From positions 1 through 60,963 of the forward strand of contig SRZB01000022.1 in the NCBI GenBank assembly GCA_004793585.1: 60,963 nt of DNA, given 5' to 3'. The notes beneath the pieces were generated by a model. It made no database searches, was not told where the DNA came from, and was given only the letters and a program-made list of their open reading frames with translations. Position 1 is the first letter of the stretch; each line of letters begins with the position of its first letter. The stretch is from Hominisplanchenecus murintestinalis (GTDB lineage Bacteria; Bacillota; Clostridia; Lachnospirales; Lachnospiraceae). Of this stretch, positions 1 to 7,612 are shown piece by piece. Both the position numbers and the translations under genes were made by a program.

Positions 1-1
1 G

Positions 2-76
2 AGTATCTGGATTCAGATTAAATCAGGCTGGCTGCCTGTTGTGGTGAAAGGGAAGTACCGGGTTCGGGCGGTATGA
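2..76 (+). CDS. 3' end of a truncated upstream gene
   Basis: An open frame enters from the left edge and stops at TGA 74-76, giving 24 residues that end KGKYRVRAV. The tail is basic and rich in beta-branched residues and tryptophan, which would suit the end of a beta-rich wall-binding or SH3-like domain. It is too short to assign. Only the continuous frame across the window edge supports it, so it may be chance. Confidence 0.3.
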   Translation, partial: SIWIQIKSGWLPVVVKGKYRVRAV

Positions 77-89
77 TAGCCCCCAACAG

Positions 90-130
90 GCCACAAAATA
101 GCCGGATAAATATTAATGGTTAGCAACAAC
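90..130 (+). repeat. imperfect direct repeat, left copy (candidate att/arm site)
   Basis: About 39 bp matches 2034-2072 at 33 of 39 positions in the same orientation and ends in TTAGCAACA (120-128). The two copies bracket AT-rich, partly degraded genes. This pattern fits attachment or integrase arm-type sites left by an integrative element. No integrase gene is present between them, so the assignment is inference. Confidence 0.45.
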
Positions 131-222
131 AATACGCTCATGTAAGAACAATAATTACTTAATAATTGCAAAATGTCGGAATATGTGATATCATGATAAA
201 AATATTACGAGGAGAGTGCGTT

Positions 223-696
223 ATGAAAAAGAAAATTACATGTTTAATAATGAGTTTAATGTGTTTGGTAATACTAGGCAGCTGTGGAGAAAAAGCAAAA
301 ACGGAATATAGTATAGAAGAATTTAGTCAAATTATGGAGGATATAACGAATGAATGCGTCAATGAATTTAAAGATGTGACAGATGATGAAAGAGAAGAAA
401 ATCAGGAAGAAATAGGAAACAAACGCAAAGAAATTTTCAGCAAGCATTATAAAAAGCACGGGTTGGAAGTAGGGCAGGAAATTATAATAAGCGGGTATTA
501 TGGCTCCTTCCCGAATCCACAGACATTTCTATTGATGCGGGCAGAAGGGGATGTAAATCCTGAATCAATGGTAGCAGGAAGATTTAAAGAAAATATTAAG
601 GAATTGCCCGAGGTGAACGAATTCATTAGAGTAAAAGGAAAATTGACGGAAGAAATGCCTTTTGTTATTGATGAATGCGAGTTAGAATCTCCCTAA
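223..696 (+). CDS. small secreted lipoprotein, possible OB-fold
   Basis: This encodes a 157-residue putative lipoprotein. The ATG at 223 is preferred over the upstream in-frame ATG at 166 because GGAGAG at 211-216 lies six bases before it and because it puts a lipoprotein signal at the N-terminus: basic MKKK, a hydrophobic core, then LGSC with the cysteine as the lipidation site. The middle is charged and helical (about residues 25-85). The last 70 residues are beta-rich (motifs VGQEIIISGYY and FIRVKGKL) and resemble the OB-fold 'tRNA_anti-like' domains found in clostridial lipoproteins. Function is unknown. It is AT-rich compared with the housekeeping genes and sits inside the repeat-bracketed accessory segment. 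A strong hairpin follows the stop. Confidence 0.7.
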   Translation: MKKKITCLIMSLMCLVILGSCGEKAKTEYSIEEFSQIMEDITNECVNEFKDVTDDEREENQEEIGNKRKEIFSKHYKKHGLEVGQEIIISGYYGSFPNPQTFLLMRAEGDVNPESMVAGRFKENIKELPEVNEFIRVKGKLTEEMPFVIDECELESP

Positions 697-716
697 TCTA
701 AATAGAGAATTTTTCT

Positions 717-760
717 AAAAACTGGAGAAGTGCGGCGAAAAGCTGCATTTCTCCAGTTTT
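717..760. terminator. strong, near-symmetrical hairpin terminator
   Basis: Arms beginning AAAACTGGAGAA and ending TTCTCCAGTTTT enclose a short GC-containing stem and a GAAA-type loop. The A-rich left flank and T-rich right flank would allow it to act in both directions. It lies directly after the lipoprotein gene. Confidence 0.8.
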
Positions 761-876
761 ATAAGCAGAATAAAAAAATATAAAGAGGATACAAAGAAGA
801 AATTAGGTAAGTTATTAAAAGAGTTGAAAGAGGATTTGCACAGATACGACTTTTTAGTGCAATATATATCGGTTTT

Positions 877-1302
877 TTGCTAGGTACAATATTGCACGTT
901 ATTACAATCAGGTTGAGTCAGTGGGGGTCAAAGTCTCTGGGAGACCAGGGATATTCAGCAATTGAGATTCTGCGCTATTATTACGGCAGCAGTATGTATA
1001 TTAATACGGCAGAGGAGATTGCAGGAATTCCGCTTTCCTGGCCGGGCGAGCTATTGGATATCGGAACTAGGGGAGATAAAGTAGAGCAGATTCAAGATCA
1101 GCTTAATGCTATTTCTAACAATTATCCCCGGATACCGAAGATAGCTGTTGACGGAATCTATGGTGAGCGTACGCAGAACGCCGTTCGGGTATTCCAGGAA
1201 GTGTTTGGGCTTCCGGAGACAGGTGTGGTAGATTATCGTACCTGGTATAAAATTCAGGAGATTTATGTGGGAGTGACCCGTATTGCGGAGTTGAATCCGT
1301 GA
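877..1302 (+). pseudogene. 5'-truncated SpoIID-like/peptidoglycan-binding protein remnant
   Basis: The C-terminal part (about residues 60-135) is a PG_binding_1 domain with the typical VDGIYGERTQNAVRVFQ helix and the tail TWYKIQEIYVGVTRIAEL. Before it is a short SpoIID-like segment (RLSQWGSKSLGDQGYSAIEI). Intact clostridial relatives carry a further few hundred residues upstream, with a Cys-x-Gly before the LSQWG motif. Here that context is gone: the frame opens at a TTG without a ribosome site, and the 5' flank (770-876) shows no coding match. I therefore read it as a 5'-deleted relic. The surviving 3' part has no internal stop, so the decay may be recent. Intact members are thought to act on or bind spore or cell-wall peptidoglycan. 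Confidence 0.7.
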
Positions 1303-1439
1303 CGGCTTGGCATATAAGTATCCTGCAGATAACAAAAAGGGAGTGTGTGTAACTTTGGACTTGTTGGCAATCTCATTTTACTAGGTTTATTTGAGATTAT
1401 GAAGAAAAGTCTGTAAATAGGATCTTCTATGATAATGAT

Positions 1440-1478
1440 AGGCGAAGGGCTTGAGTAAAATCAGCTTTTCGCCTTTGT
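1440..1478 (+). terminator. rho-independent terminator
   Basis: AGGCGAA pairs with TTCGCCT, and an inner GCTTGA/TCAGC pairing closes a short A-rich loop. A T-containing tract follows. The remainder of the gap 1303-1598 holds no gene I can support. Confidence 0.65.
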
Positions 1479-1598
1479 CTTATATATAACAGCTATAAAA
1501 TTGCATGTCTGGCTTCCTTTCTTTAGTATATTCAAAAATATCTTTCTTGTGAAAATCTTTCTGTTTTCGACAGGATTCTCCTTAACCAGAATTTAAAG

Positions 1599-1964
1599 TT
1601 GGAAATATCTATCTATGGCAGGATTAATGTGATTTATATCGGAAAGGATGTCCTCCGTGTAATTGGTGCGCCCTCCCATATATGTCTTAAAATAAATAAG
1701 GAGATGGATTCCTTTGCAGTGATGCCTTGTGAGCCGACAGAGCCGATGGCGTTCAAGATTCCGGACGATATAATGCTTAATACCCGGAAGCAAATGAAGG
1801 TTACAAGCCAGTCATTTGTGATAGGGCTGCTTTCAATTAATGGACTGGAATTTGAGCATACATACAAAATTTCGGGGATATACTCTGAAAACAATAATGC
1901 TGTGGTTTTTAATATGTCGGATATTTGGGTTTTTGGGGAAGAAAATATGGGTGATAATAAATAG
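1599..1964 (+). CDS. hypothetical protein in accessory segment
   Basis: This is a 121-residue frame with a probable TTG start. No clear Shine-Dalgarno site precedes it, so the 5' end is uncertain and may be truncated. The product is an alternating beta/alpha sequence without signal peptide or membrane segment. It contains RINVIYIGKDVLRVIGAPSH near the start and YKISGIYSENNNAVVF near the end. I do not recognise the family. It resembles small hypothetical proteins seen inside integrative elements, which agrees with the flanking repeat at 2034. No function is proposed. Confidence 0.5.
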   Translation: MEISIYGRINVIYIGKDVLRVIGAPSHICLKINKEMDSFAVMPCEPTEPMAFKIPDDIMLNTRKQMKVTSQSFVIGLLSINGLEFEHTYKISGIYSENNNAVVFNMSDIWVFGEENMGDNK

Positions 1965-2033
1965 CTGCTAATTGTAAAGAAATAATTCAAGGTTTGAATG
2001 CTGGACAGAAATTGTAACTCGAACCCGGGACGA

Positions 2034-2083
2034 GCCATAAAACAGCCTGATAAATGTGAACGGTTAGCAACACATTAGCAACA
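2034..2083 (+). repeat. imperfect direct repeat, right copy, with doubled TTAGCAACA
   Basis: Positions 2034-2072 match the left copy at 90-128. Here TTAGCAACA occurs twice, at 2064-2072 and 2075-2083, 11 bp apart or about one helical turn. Short direct repeats phased this way are typical of integrase arm-type binding sites. The boundary between accessory DNA and the next operon lies just to the right. Confidence 0.5.
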
Positions 2084-2171
2084 AAAAAGCCTGAAAAACC
2101 GCATAAAACCGTTAACTTCCTTAAGTATTCATTAATGTCCTTGCCCTGCTCTGCTCTCTATGTTATAACCA

Positions 2172-2198
2172 TAGTGTACTAGGAAGCATAGTACACTA
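2172..2198. promoter_or_regulatory. GntR operator, perfect inverted repeat
   Basis: TAGTGTACTA (2172-2181) and TAGTACACTA (2189-2198) are perfect reverse complements separated by 7 bp. They lie 33 bp upstream of the GntR-family start. YtrA-type repressors bind such operators in front of their own ABC-transporter operons, so autoregulation is the expected role. Confidence 0.8.
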
Positions 2199-2230
2199 GA
2201 TACACGAAAATGGCAGGAATTGGAGGAATT

Positions 2231-2611
2231 ATGATAGTGATTGATTATCAGAACAGGAAGCCGATATACGAACAGATTGTGGAACGCTTCCAGACCTTAA
2301 TTATCACAGGCGCGATAGAGCCAGACAGCCAGATGCCGTCCGTCCGTTCTCTTGCCGTGGATTTATCAATCAATCCGAATACGATTCAGAAAGCGTATTC
2401 TGTCCTGGAGCAGGAGGGATATATTTACCCTGTAAAGGGCAGGGGGAATTTTGTTTCGGGAAACAGTGAACTGAAAGTGAAGAAACAGGAAGCCTTTTTT
2501 GTTTCTCTGGAGGGATTGGTAAAGAAAGGGAAGGAGTTGGACGTGAAGAGGGAAATTTTCCTGCAGAAAGCGGAGGAATATTTTAAGGAGGGCAGTTATG
2601 ATAGAAATTAA
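2231..2611 (+). CDS. GntR-family repressor, YtrA subfamily
   Basis: This is a short (126-residue) one-domain regulator. The winged helix covers about residues 8-76, with the GntR signature MPSVRSLAVDLSINPNTIQK followed by the wing sequence GYIYPVKGRGNFV. The C-terminal 45 residues are a charged helical extension that serves for dimerisation in the YtrA subfamily, which lacks a ligand domain. The ATG at 2231 is chosen because GGAGGAATT precedes it; the longer frame from 2210 would include that ribosome site. It overlaps the ABC ATPase gene by 14 bp, so the two are translationally coupled. It is expected to repress its own operon through the inverted repeat at 2172. The inducer is unknown; relatives respond to cell-wall stress or antibiotics. 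Confidence 0.88.
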   Translation: MIVIDYQNRKPIYEQIVERFQTLIITGAIEPDSQMPSVRSLAVDLSINPNTIQKAYSVLEQEGYIYPVKGRGNFVSGNSELKVKKQEAFFVSLEGLVKKGKELDVKREIFLQKAEEYFKEGSYDRN

Positions 2612-3500
2612 CGGCGTGAATAAGTCCTTCGGCAGTCTGAAGGCTCTGGATAATATTATTGCGACAATACAGGAGGGGAGCATATTCGGGCTGGTAGGGA
2701 CAAACGGAGCCGGGAAGAGTACTTTGCTGCGGATTTTGTGCGGCGTGCTGAAAGCTGACACTGGGACGGCTTTGATTGACGGAGAAGATGTATATGAGAA
2801 TCCACATGCCAAGGAAAAGGTGTGTTTTCTCTCAGATACAGCGTATTTTTTCCCGAATGCCACGATTCGGACGATGCAGAATTATTATGAGATTGTGTAT
2901 CCGAATTTCAACAGCGAGCGTTTTGAAGAATTGGTAGAAAAGTTTGGGTTGGACAGGAACCGTAAAATCAACAGTTTTTCTAAAGGGATGAAAAAGCAGG
3001 TATCTGTGCTGCTGGGAATCTGTACAGGGACAAAATATCTGCTCTGTGACGAGACGTTTGACGGGCTTGACCCGGTCATGCGCCAGGCGGTGAAAAGTAT
3101 TTTTGCGATGGAGTTGATGAATCGTCAGTTTACGCCTGTTATCGCATCCCACAGTTTACGGGAGCTGGAGGATATCTGCGACCATGTGGGGCTGTTGTAT
3201 AAGGGAGGCATTCTTTTATCGAAGGATTTGGAAGATATGAAGTTCCATATCCATAAGGTACAGTGCGTTATTCAGGACCCGGTGAAAGAAGAAGAACTTT
3301 TAACGGAGCTTCATGTGCTGCAGCATGATAAGAGAGGTTCTCTGCTTACTGTTGTAGCGCGGGGGACGAAACAGGAAATTCTGATGAGCATTGAAGATAA
3401 GCATCCGATTTTCTCAGAGGTACTTCCGCTGACTTTGGAAGAAATATTTATCAGTGAAACGGAGGTGGCGGGTTATGACATCAAAAATCTCATTTTGTAG
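2598..3500 (+). CDS. ABC transporter ATP-binding protein
   Basis: This is a 300-residue ATPase. Walker A GTNGAGKST is at residues 34-42, the signature is FSKGM near residue 127, and Walker B LLCDE near 148 is followed by the D-loop GLDP and the H-switch in ASHSLRELE. The C-terminal 80 residues are the regulatory tail often seen in YtrB/BcrA-type ATPases. AAGGAGGG precedes the ATG. The gene overlaps its regulator upstream and the permease downstream by 26 bp, so all three form one operon. Together with the permease it should form an exporter in the cytoplasmic membrane. The substrate is unknown; an antimicrobial or envelope-stress role is inferred only from the YtrA-type context. Confidence 0.92.
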   Translation: MIEINGVNKSFGSLKALDNIIATIQEGSIFGLVGTNGAGKSTLLRILCGVLKADTGTALIDGEDVYENPHAKEKVCFLSDTAYFFPNATIRTMQNYYEIVYPNFNSERFEELVEKFGLDRNRKINSFSKGMKKQVSVLLGICTGTKYLLCDETFDGLDPVMRQAVKSIFAMELMNRQFTPVIASHSLRELEDICDHVGLLYKGGILLSKDLEDMKFHIHKVQCVIQDPVKEEELLTELHVLQHDKRGSLLTVVARGTKQEILMSIEDKHPIFSEVLPLTLEEIFISETEVAGYDIKNLIL

Positions 3501-5502
3501 ACTGTTAAAAGAAGATTTTAAACGCAGAAGCTGGCTGATTGCATTGGTCTCTCTGGCATGCTTTATTCTGCTTCCGATTGTTCTGCTGCTGAGTATTGAC
3601 GGAATGATGGACAGCGTCCGCGACGGATATACAGAGTTTTCTTATGTACAGGAATATTATATGGATGCTGTCAGGATGGGAAACGGCGTTGGCGGGGTGC
3701 TGGCGTTTGGCGCTGCTGTGCTGGCGGGAATCAGCGGATACAGTTATCTTCATTCTAAGGTGAAAGTGGACTTTTTCCATAGCCTTCCGATATCCAGAAA
3801 AAAGTATTTTTTTGTACAGTATGTGTCTGGAGTCATTATTTTTGTAGTTCCGTTTATTGTGAGCATGCTGCTGTGCCTGCTGGTTGGCGCCGTAAATGGG
3901 CTGCTTACGGGAGGCGTGGTTCTTATGGCAGTGAGGATGACAAGTTTCCGGATTCTGGAATATCTGGCCGGTTATGGGACGGCTATCCTGGCGACGGTTA
4001 TGACGGGGAAAACGCTGACGGCTATCCTGGGAACAGCAGTATTTACAGTGTATATTCCAGCGGTACTGCTTGTGTGGGCCGGTATGAAAAGCGTATTTTT
4101 TAAGACCTATATATCTAACACGGCAGCAGAGAAAATCTCTATGCTGTTTTCGCCTTCGTTTTCGGGCTATTATATAGAAGAATTGATGAAAGCGAAAGAG
4201 AAATGGCTGGTGATCGGCGTGGGAATCCAGATTTTTTGGATAGCGCTTATGACGGGGATTGCCCTATGGCTTTACTGTGTGCGGAAGACAGAGGCGGCAG
4301 ATCACTCTATGGCGTTTCCAAAAAGTGAAGGCGTGATAAAAGTTTTGCTTGCAGTGCCTATGTCGCTGGTGGCAGGCTTGGCTTCACGGATGATAGGAGT
4401 TGACGGAGGAATGCATTGGTTTTTCTTCGGCACTGTGTGCGCGTCAGTGATTCTGTCATCAGTGATTGAATTTATCTACCATCTGAATATGAGGGAGCTA
4501 TTTAAGAATAAAGTTTCCCTGATGCTCTCGGTAGCGCTTTCCCTGGGAGCAGCTCTGGTTTTCAGATATGATATTATGGGGTATGATACGTATCTTCCGG
4601 CGAGGGAAGATGTGGCGCAGATGGCTTTCTATGACGAACGGCTGAATGGGAACTTCTATTACAGGCCGTTTGTAGAAGGATATGATTTATATTCGGTCAA
4701 TGCGGCGCTGGACAGTACGCTTTTGGACAATTTTGCCCCCGTTTATGAGTTGGCGAGAAAAGGCGCGAGAGAGGAAAACACCGGAGAATGCCGCAGCATT
4801 TCAGTGGAGTATAAGCTGAGAAATGGAAAACGTGAGCGGCGGAATTATATTGTAGCGGAGAAGGATATTCAGGAAACGATAAAAGCCCTGTTTGAAACTC
4901 CTGAGTTTGCAGAAAAGATTTATCCGGTTTTCTGGCGGGATGCGAATTTGGAAGGAGATATCAATATCAGCAGCCTGTTTGGAAATGTTGAATTAAAGCT
5001 TAGTGAAAAAGAGTGTCAGGAATTCTTGGATATTTATCGAGAGGAACTGCGCCATATCAGCTATGAGGATTACCAGAACCATGTGATTGGAACGATAGGA
5101 TTTTCCGTTGTCATTGAGGAGGAAAGAGGAAGATATGGATTTTCGACTACCAGTTTCAGGGAAGAGGGATATCCCATCTGCAGCAGTTTTCAGCAGACAA
5201 TCGCTTTTCTGCGTGAGAAGGCAGGTATTGATTTAGAGCACCGGCTGACGGAAAAAGACGTGGAGAGAATCGTTCTGACGGATTACAGAAGCGAGGGAGA
5301 AGGAGAGACTACTACAACTACAGTGAATGATGCAGAGGAAATTCAGAACGTATTGGACTGCATGGAATATCTTCCTTTGTATAGTGGCTGGATGAGCGTT
5401 GAAGAAGTAAATATTGAGATTGTTCTCAAAAGTGGGGAAATACCGTCGGGGAATCTCTATTTTTTGAAAGGAAAATTGCCGGATATTCTGGAAGAGCAAT
5501 AA
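3475..5502 (+). CDS. ABC transporter permease with C-terminal extracytoplasmic domain
   Basis: This is a 675-residue membrane protein. The ATG at 3475 follows GGAGGTGGCGGG, whereas the longer frame from 3454 has no ribosome site. The first third has about six hydrophobic segments starting at residue 19, of the ABC-2/YtrC type. Two or three more follow around residues 275-375, and the last roughly 300 residues are soluble and mixed alpha/beta (residues YRSEGEGETTTTTVNDAEEIQ near the end). That layout matches Lachnospiraceae permeases annotated with DUF6449, a label I give from memory. It partners the ATPase with which it overlaps. The large soluble domain may bind the substrate or sense stress outside the membrane, which is inference. 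Confidence 0.85.
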   Translation: MTSKISFCRLLKEDFKRRSWLIALVSLACFILLPIVLLLSIDGMMDSVRDGYTEFSYVQEYYMDAVRMGNGVGGVLAFGAAVLAGISGYSYLHSKVKVDFFHSLPISRKKYFFVQYVSGVIIFVVPFIVSMLLCLLVGAVNGLLTGGVVLMAVRMTSFRILEYLAGYGTAILATVMTGKTLTAILGTAVFTVYIPAVLLVWAGMKSVFFKTYISNTAAEKISMLFSPSFSGYYIEELMKAKEKWLVIGVGIQIFWIALMTGIALWLYCVRKTEAADHSMAFPKSEGVIKVLLAVPMSLVAGLASRMIGVDGGMHWFFFGTVCASVILSSVIEFIYHLNMRELFKNKVSLMLSVALSLGAALVFRYDIMGYDTYLPAREDVAQMAFYDERLNGNFYYRPFVEGYDLYSVNAALDSTLLDNFAPVYELARKGAREENTGECRSISVEYKLRNGKRERRNYIVAEKDIQETIKALFETPEFAEKIYPVFWRDANLEGDINISSLFGNVELKLSEKECQEFLDIYREELRHISYEDYQNHVIGTIGFSVVIEEERGRYGFSTTSFREEGYPICSSFQQTIAFLREKAGIDLEHRLTEKDVERIVLTDYRSEGEGETTTTTVNDAEEIQNVLDCMEYLPLYSGWMSVEEVNIEIVLKSGEIPSGNLYFLKGKLPDILEEQ

Positions 5503-5524
5503 TGGTTCTCTTTGGTTTCGTGGC

Positions 5525-5553
5525 TTGACAGAGGCATTCATCATGTGTATACT
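5525..5553 (+). promoter_or_regulatory. promoter of the riboflavin operon
   Basis: TTGACA at 5525-5530 and TATACT at 5548-5553 are separated by exactly 17 bp, close to the housekeeping sigma consensus. Transcription would begin about 10 bp before the FMN riboswitch. Confidence 0.85.
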
Positions 5554-5571
5554 AATATTTAAGTGAATAAA

Positions 5572-5713
5572 GTCTTCAGGGCAGGGTGACTCCTGCGGGG
5601 CGTTCGCAGTCCCGCAGGCAAGAATTCCCTACCGGTGGTACAGCCCACGAGCCGCAAGGCATGATTCGGTGAGACTCCGAAGCCGACAGTATAGTCTGGA
5701 TGAAAGAAGATGA
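5572..5713 (+). ncRNA. FMN riboswitch (RFN element)
   Basis: The leader shows all hallmarks of the FMN aptamer: GGGCAGGGTGA, CCTACCGGTGGTA, AGCCCACGAGC, GGTGAGACTCCGAAGCCGACAGT, and the closing TCTGGATGAAAGAAGA that pairs with the 5' GTCTTC. The element precedes ribD, the expected target. FMN binding is known to favour the downstream terminator and shut the operon off. The whole gap 5503-5869 is accounted for by promoter, aptamer and terminator. Confidence 0.97.
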
Positions 5714-5754
5714 CAGACAGATGCAGGATGATGGAATCCTGTATATGTGCGATT

Positions 5755-5790
5755 GCTCTGGAATATATTTGTTCCAGAGTTTTTCTTTTT
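5755..5790 (+). terminator. FMN-controlled intrinsic terminator
   Basis: CTCTGGAA and TTCCAGAG pair around a 7-8 base AT loop, followed by TTTTTCTTTTT. It lies between the aptamer and ribD. A second hairpin (CAGGAT/ATCCTG, 5723-5740) lies between aptamer and terminator and may belong to the switching region. Confidence 0.85.
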
Positions 5791-5869
5791 AAATATAAAA
5801 CCGCATTTCTGTCTGCTTTGGCTCTGGATATTTTATTCAGGGCTTTTTGTTTTCTTTGGAGGTAGGGAA

Positions 5870-6976
5870 ATGAATGATTTGGAGTATATGAGGCTGGCGT
5901 TGGAGCTGGCTGAGAGAGGAGCCGGATGGACGGCGCCGAATCCTATGGTGGGGGCGGTCATTGTCAAAGATGGACGGGTGATCGGGCAGGGCTGGCATGA
6001 AACGTATGGAGGGTTCCATGCGGAGCGGAATGCGCTGCGTTCCTGCACGGAACCGCCGCAGGGAGGGACGATGTATGTAACCCTGGAGCCATGCTGCCAT
6101 CATGGAAAGCAGCCCCCCTGTGTGGATGCAGTTCTGGAAGCGGGGATTCGGAGGGTTGTGACAGGTTCTGACGACCCGAATCCGCTGGTAGCCGGAAAAG
6201 GAATCCGGACGCTGAGGGAACATGGAGTGTGCATAACGGAACATGTACTGCGGGAAGAATGTGACAGGCTGAATCAGGTGTTTTTCCATTACATACAGAC
6301 AAGGGAGCCGTTTGTAGTTATGAAGTATGCTATGACGCTGGACGGGAAAATAGCAGCATATACAGGAGCTTCAAAGTGGATTACGGGAGAAGAAGCAAGG
6401 AGGCATGTAATGACACAGCGTCATCGGTACAGCGGCATCATGGCTGGGGTGGGTACCGTGTTGGCGGACGATCCGCTGCTGACCTGCCGTATAGAGGGCG
6501 GGAAAAATCCAATACGCATTATCTGTGATTCCAGACTCAGGACGCCGCTTACCGCGCAGGTGGTTAAAACGGCTAAGGAAACGCCGACAATTTTGGCTAC
6601 CTGCAATGCGGACAAAGAGCGGCATGCAGTTTATCAGCAAGCAGGCTGTACCGTACTTGCGGTTCCGGAGAAATCGGGATGCGTAGATTTGAAAGAGTTG
6701 ATGAAAGAGCTGGGACGGTACGGTATTGACAGTATTCTTTTGGAAGGGGGAGGAACGCTGAATTGGGCGGCGCTGGAGAGTGGGATTGTTCAGAAAATAC
6801 AGGCATATATTGCCCCAAAGCTATTCGGGGGCAGGGAAGCGAAAACCCCGGTGGAAGGCAGGGGATTTCATTCACCGGACGCTGCAGTATTTCTGAAAGA
6901 CAGCGTGATAACACGTCTGGGGGAGGATTTTTTAGTTGAAAGTGAGGTGAGGCAAGATGTTTACAGGGCTCATTGA
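5870..6976 (+). CDS. ribD: bifunctional riboflavin biosynthesis protein RibD
   Basis: This cytosolic two-domain enzyme deaminates the GTP-derived pyrimidine and then reduces the ribosyl side chain to the ribityl form. The N-terminal cytidine-deaminase-like domain carries the zinc site H50-A-E52, C75 and C84 (motif PCCHHGKQPPC). The C-terminal reductase domain starts with VMKYAMTLDGKIA and has GGGTLNW near the end. The length of 368 residues is normal. The ATG at 5870 follows GGAGGTAGGG; the open frame extends to 5747, but that part lies inside the riboswitch terminator. The 3' end overlaps ribE by 20 bp, indicating coupled translation. Confidence 0.97.
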   Translation: MNDLEYMRLALELAERGAGWTAPNPMVGAVIVKDGRVIGQGWHETYGGFHAERNALRSCTEPPQGGTMYVTLEPCCHHGKQPPCVDAVLEAGIRRVVTGSDDPNPLVAGKGIRTLREHGVCITEHVLREECDRLNQVFFHYIQTREPFVVMKYAMTLDGKIAAYTGASKWITGEEARRHVMTQRHRYSGIMAGVGTVLADDPLLTCRIEGGKNPIRIICDSRLRTPLTAQVVKTAKETPTILATCNADKERHAVYQQAGCTVLAVPEKSGCVDLKELMKELGRYGIDSILLEGGGTLNWAALESGIVQKIQAYIAPKLFGGREAKTPVEGRGFHSPDAAVFLKDSVITRLGEDFLVESEVRQDVYRAH

Positions 6977-7601
6977 GGAAATCGGAACGGTAGAAAGCGT
7001 GAAAAAAGGGGCGTATTCAGCTATATTGAAAATAAGAGCAAAGAAGGTTCTGGAAGGTTTGAAGGCGGGGGATAGCATAGCGGTAAACGGAATCTGCCTG
7101 ACGGTGACGGCGTATTTTCCCCATACTTTTATAGCAGATGTGATGCATGAGACGATAAATCGTTCTTCGCTGTCAGGATTAAGGCCGGGCATCCATGTGA
7201 ATCTGGAGCGTGCGATGGCGGCAGACGGGAGATTTGGCGGACATATTGTTTCAGGGCATGTAGACGGCGTGGGGGTGATTACGCAGATTCAGTGTGATGA
7301 TACGGCAGTCTGGTATACGGTGCAGGCGCCGCCTTCTATTTTGCGATATATTGTAGAAAAGGGCTCTGTTACAGTGGATGGTATCAGCCTGACGGTGGCG
7401 AGAATATCGGGACATTCATTTTCTGTTTCCGTTATTCCACATACAGCGCGGATGACAATCCTGGGAGAGCGCCAAGTGGGCGATAAAGTGAATCTGGAGA
7501 CAGATATTATCGGAAAATATGTGGAAAAACTGCTGCGCCCGGCAGAAGAGATGCGGCAAGGCGGTATAACAGAAGAATTTTTAGCGAAGTATGGATTTTA
7601 G
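6957..7601 (+). CDS. ribE: riboflavin synthase alpha subunit
   Basis: This 214-residue enzyme dismutates two molecules of 6,7-dimethyl-8-ribityllumazine into riboflavin and a pyrimidine. It starts with the invariant [10 protein letters not shown] and contains two homologous lumazine-binding barrels. The first has [10 protein letters not shown] and the second [11 protein letters not shown], and [13 protein letters not shown] joins them. The start overlaps the end of ribD and is preceded by GTGAGG. It works with the lumazine synthase encoded two genes downstream. Confidence 0.97.
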   Translation: MFTGLIEEIGTVESVKKGAYSAILKIRAKKVLEGLKAGDSIAVNGICLTVTAYFPHTFIADVMHETINRSSLSGLRPGIHVNLERAMAADGRFGGHIVSGHVDGVGVITQIQCDDTAVWYTVQAPPSILRYIVEKGSVTVDGISLTVARISGHSFSVSVIPHTARMTILGERQVGDKVNLETDIIGKYVEKLLRPAEEMRQGGITEEFLAKYGF

Positions 7602-7612
7602 GAGGAGAGAAT

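Noticed and set aside
1345-1416. Possible 23-residue hydrophobic peptide (GTG start, ends EIMKKSL)
   Set aside because: The A/G-rich stretch before it is too close to the GTG to be a good ribosome site, and the peptide has no recognisable family; likely chance or the tail of a lost gene.
2018-2040. Fragment resembling a tRNA T-arm on the minus strand next to the right repeat
   Set aside because: The stem does not pair as a T-arm and no acceptor or anticodon arm is found, so there is no support for a tRNA-targeted insertion.
5747-5869. N-terminal extension of ribD
   Set aside because: It is read through the riboswitch terminator; the proper ribosome site is at 5858.
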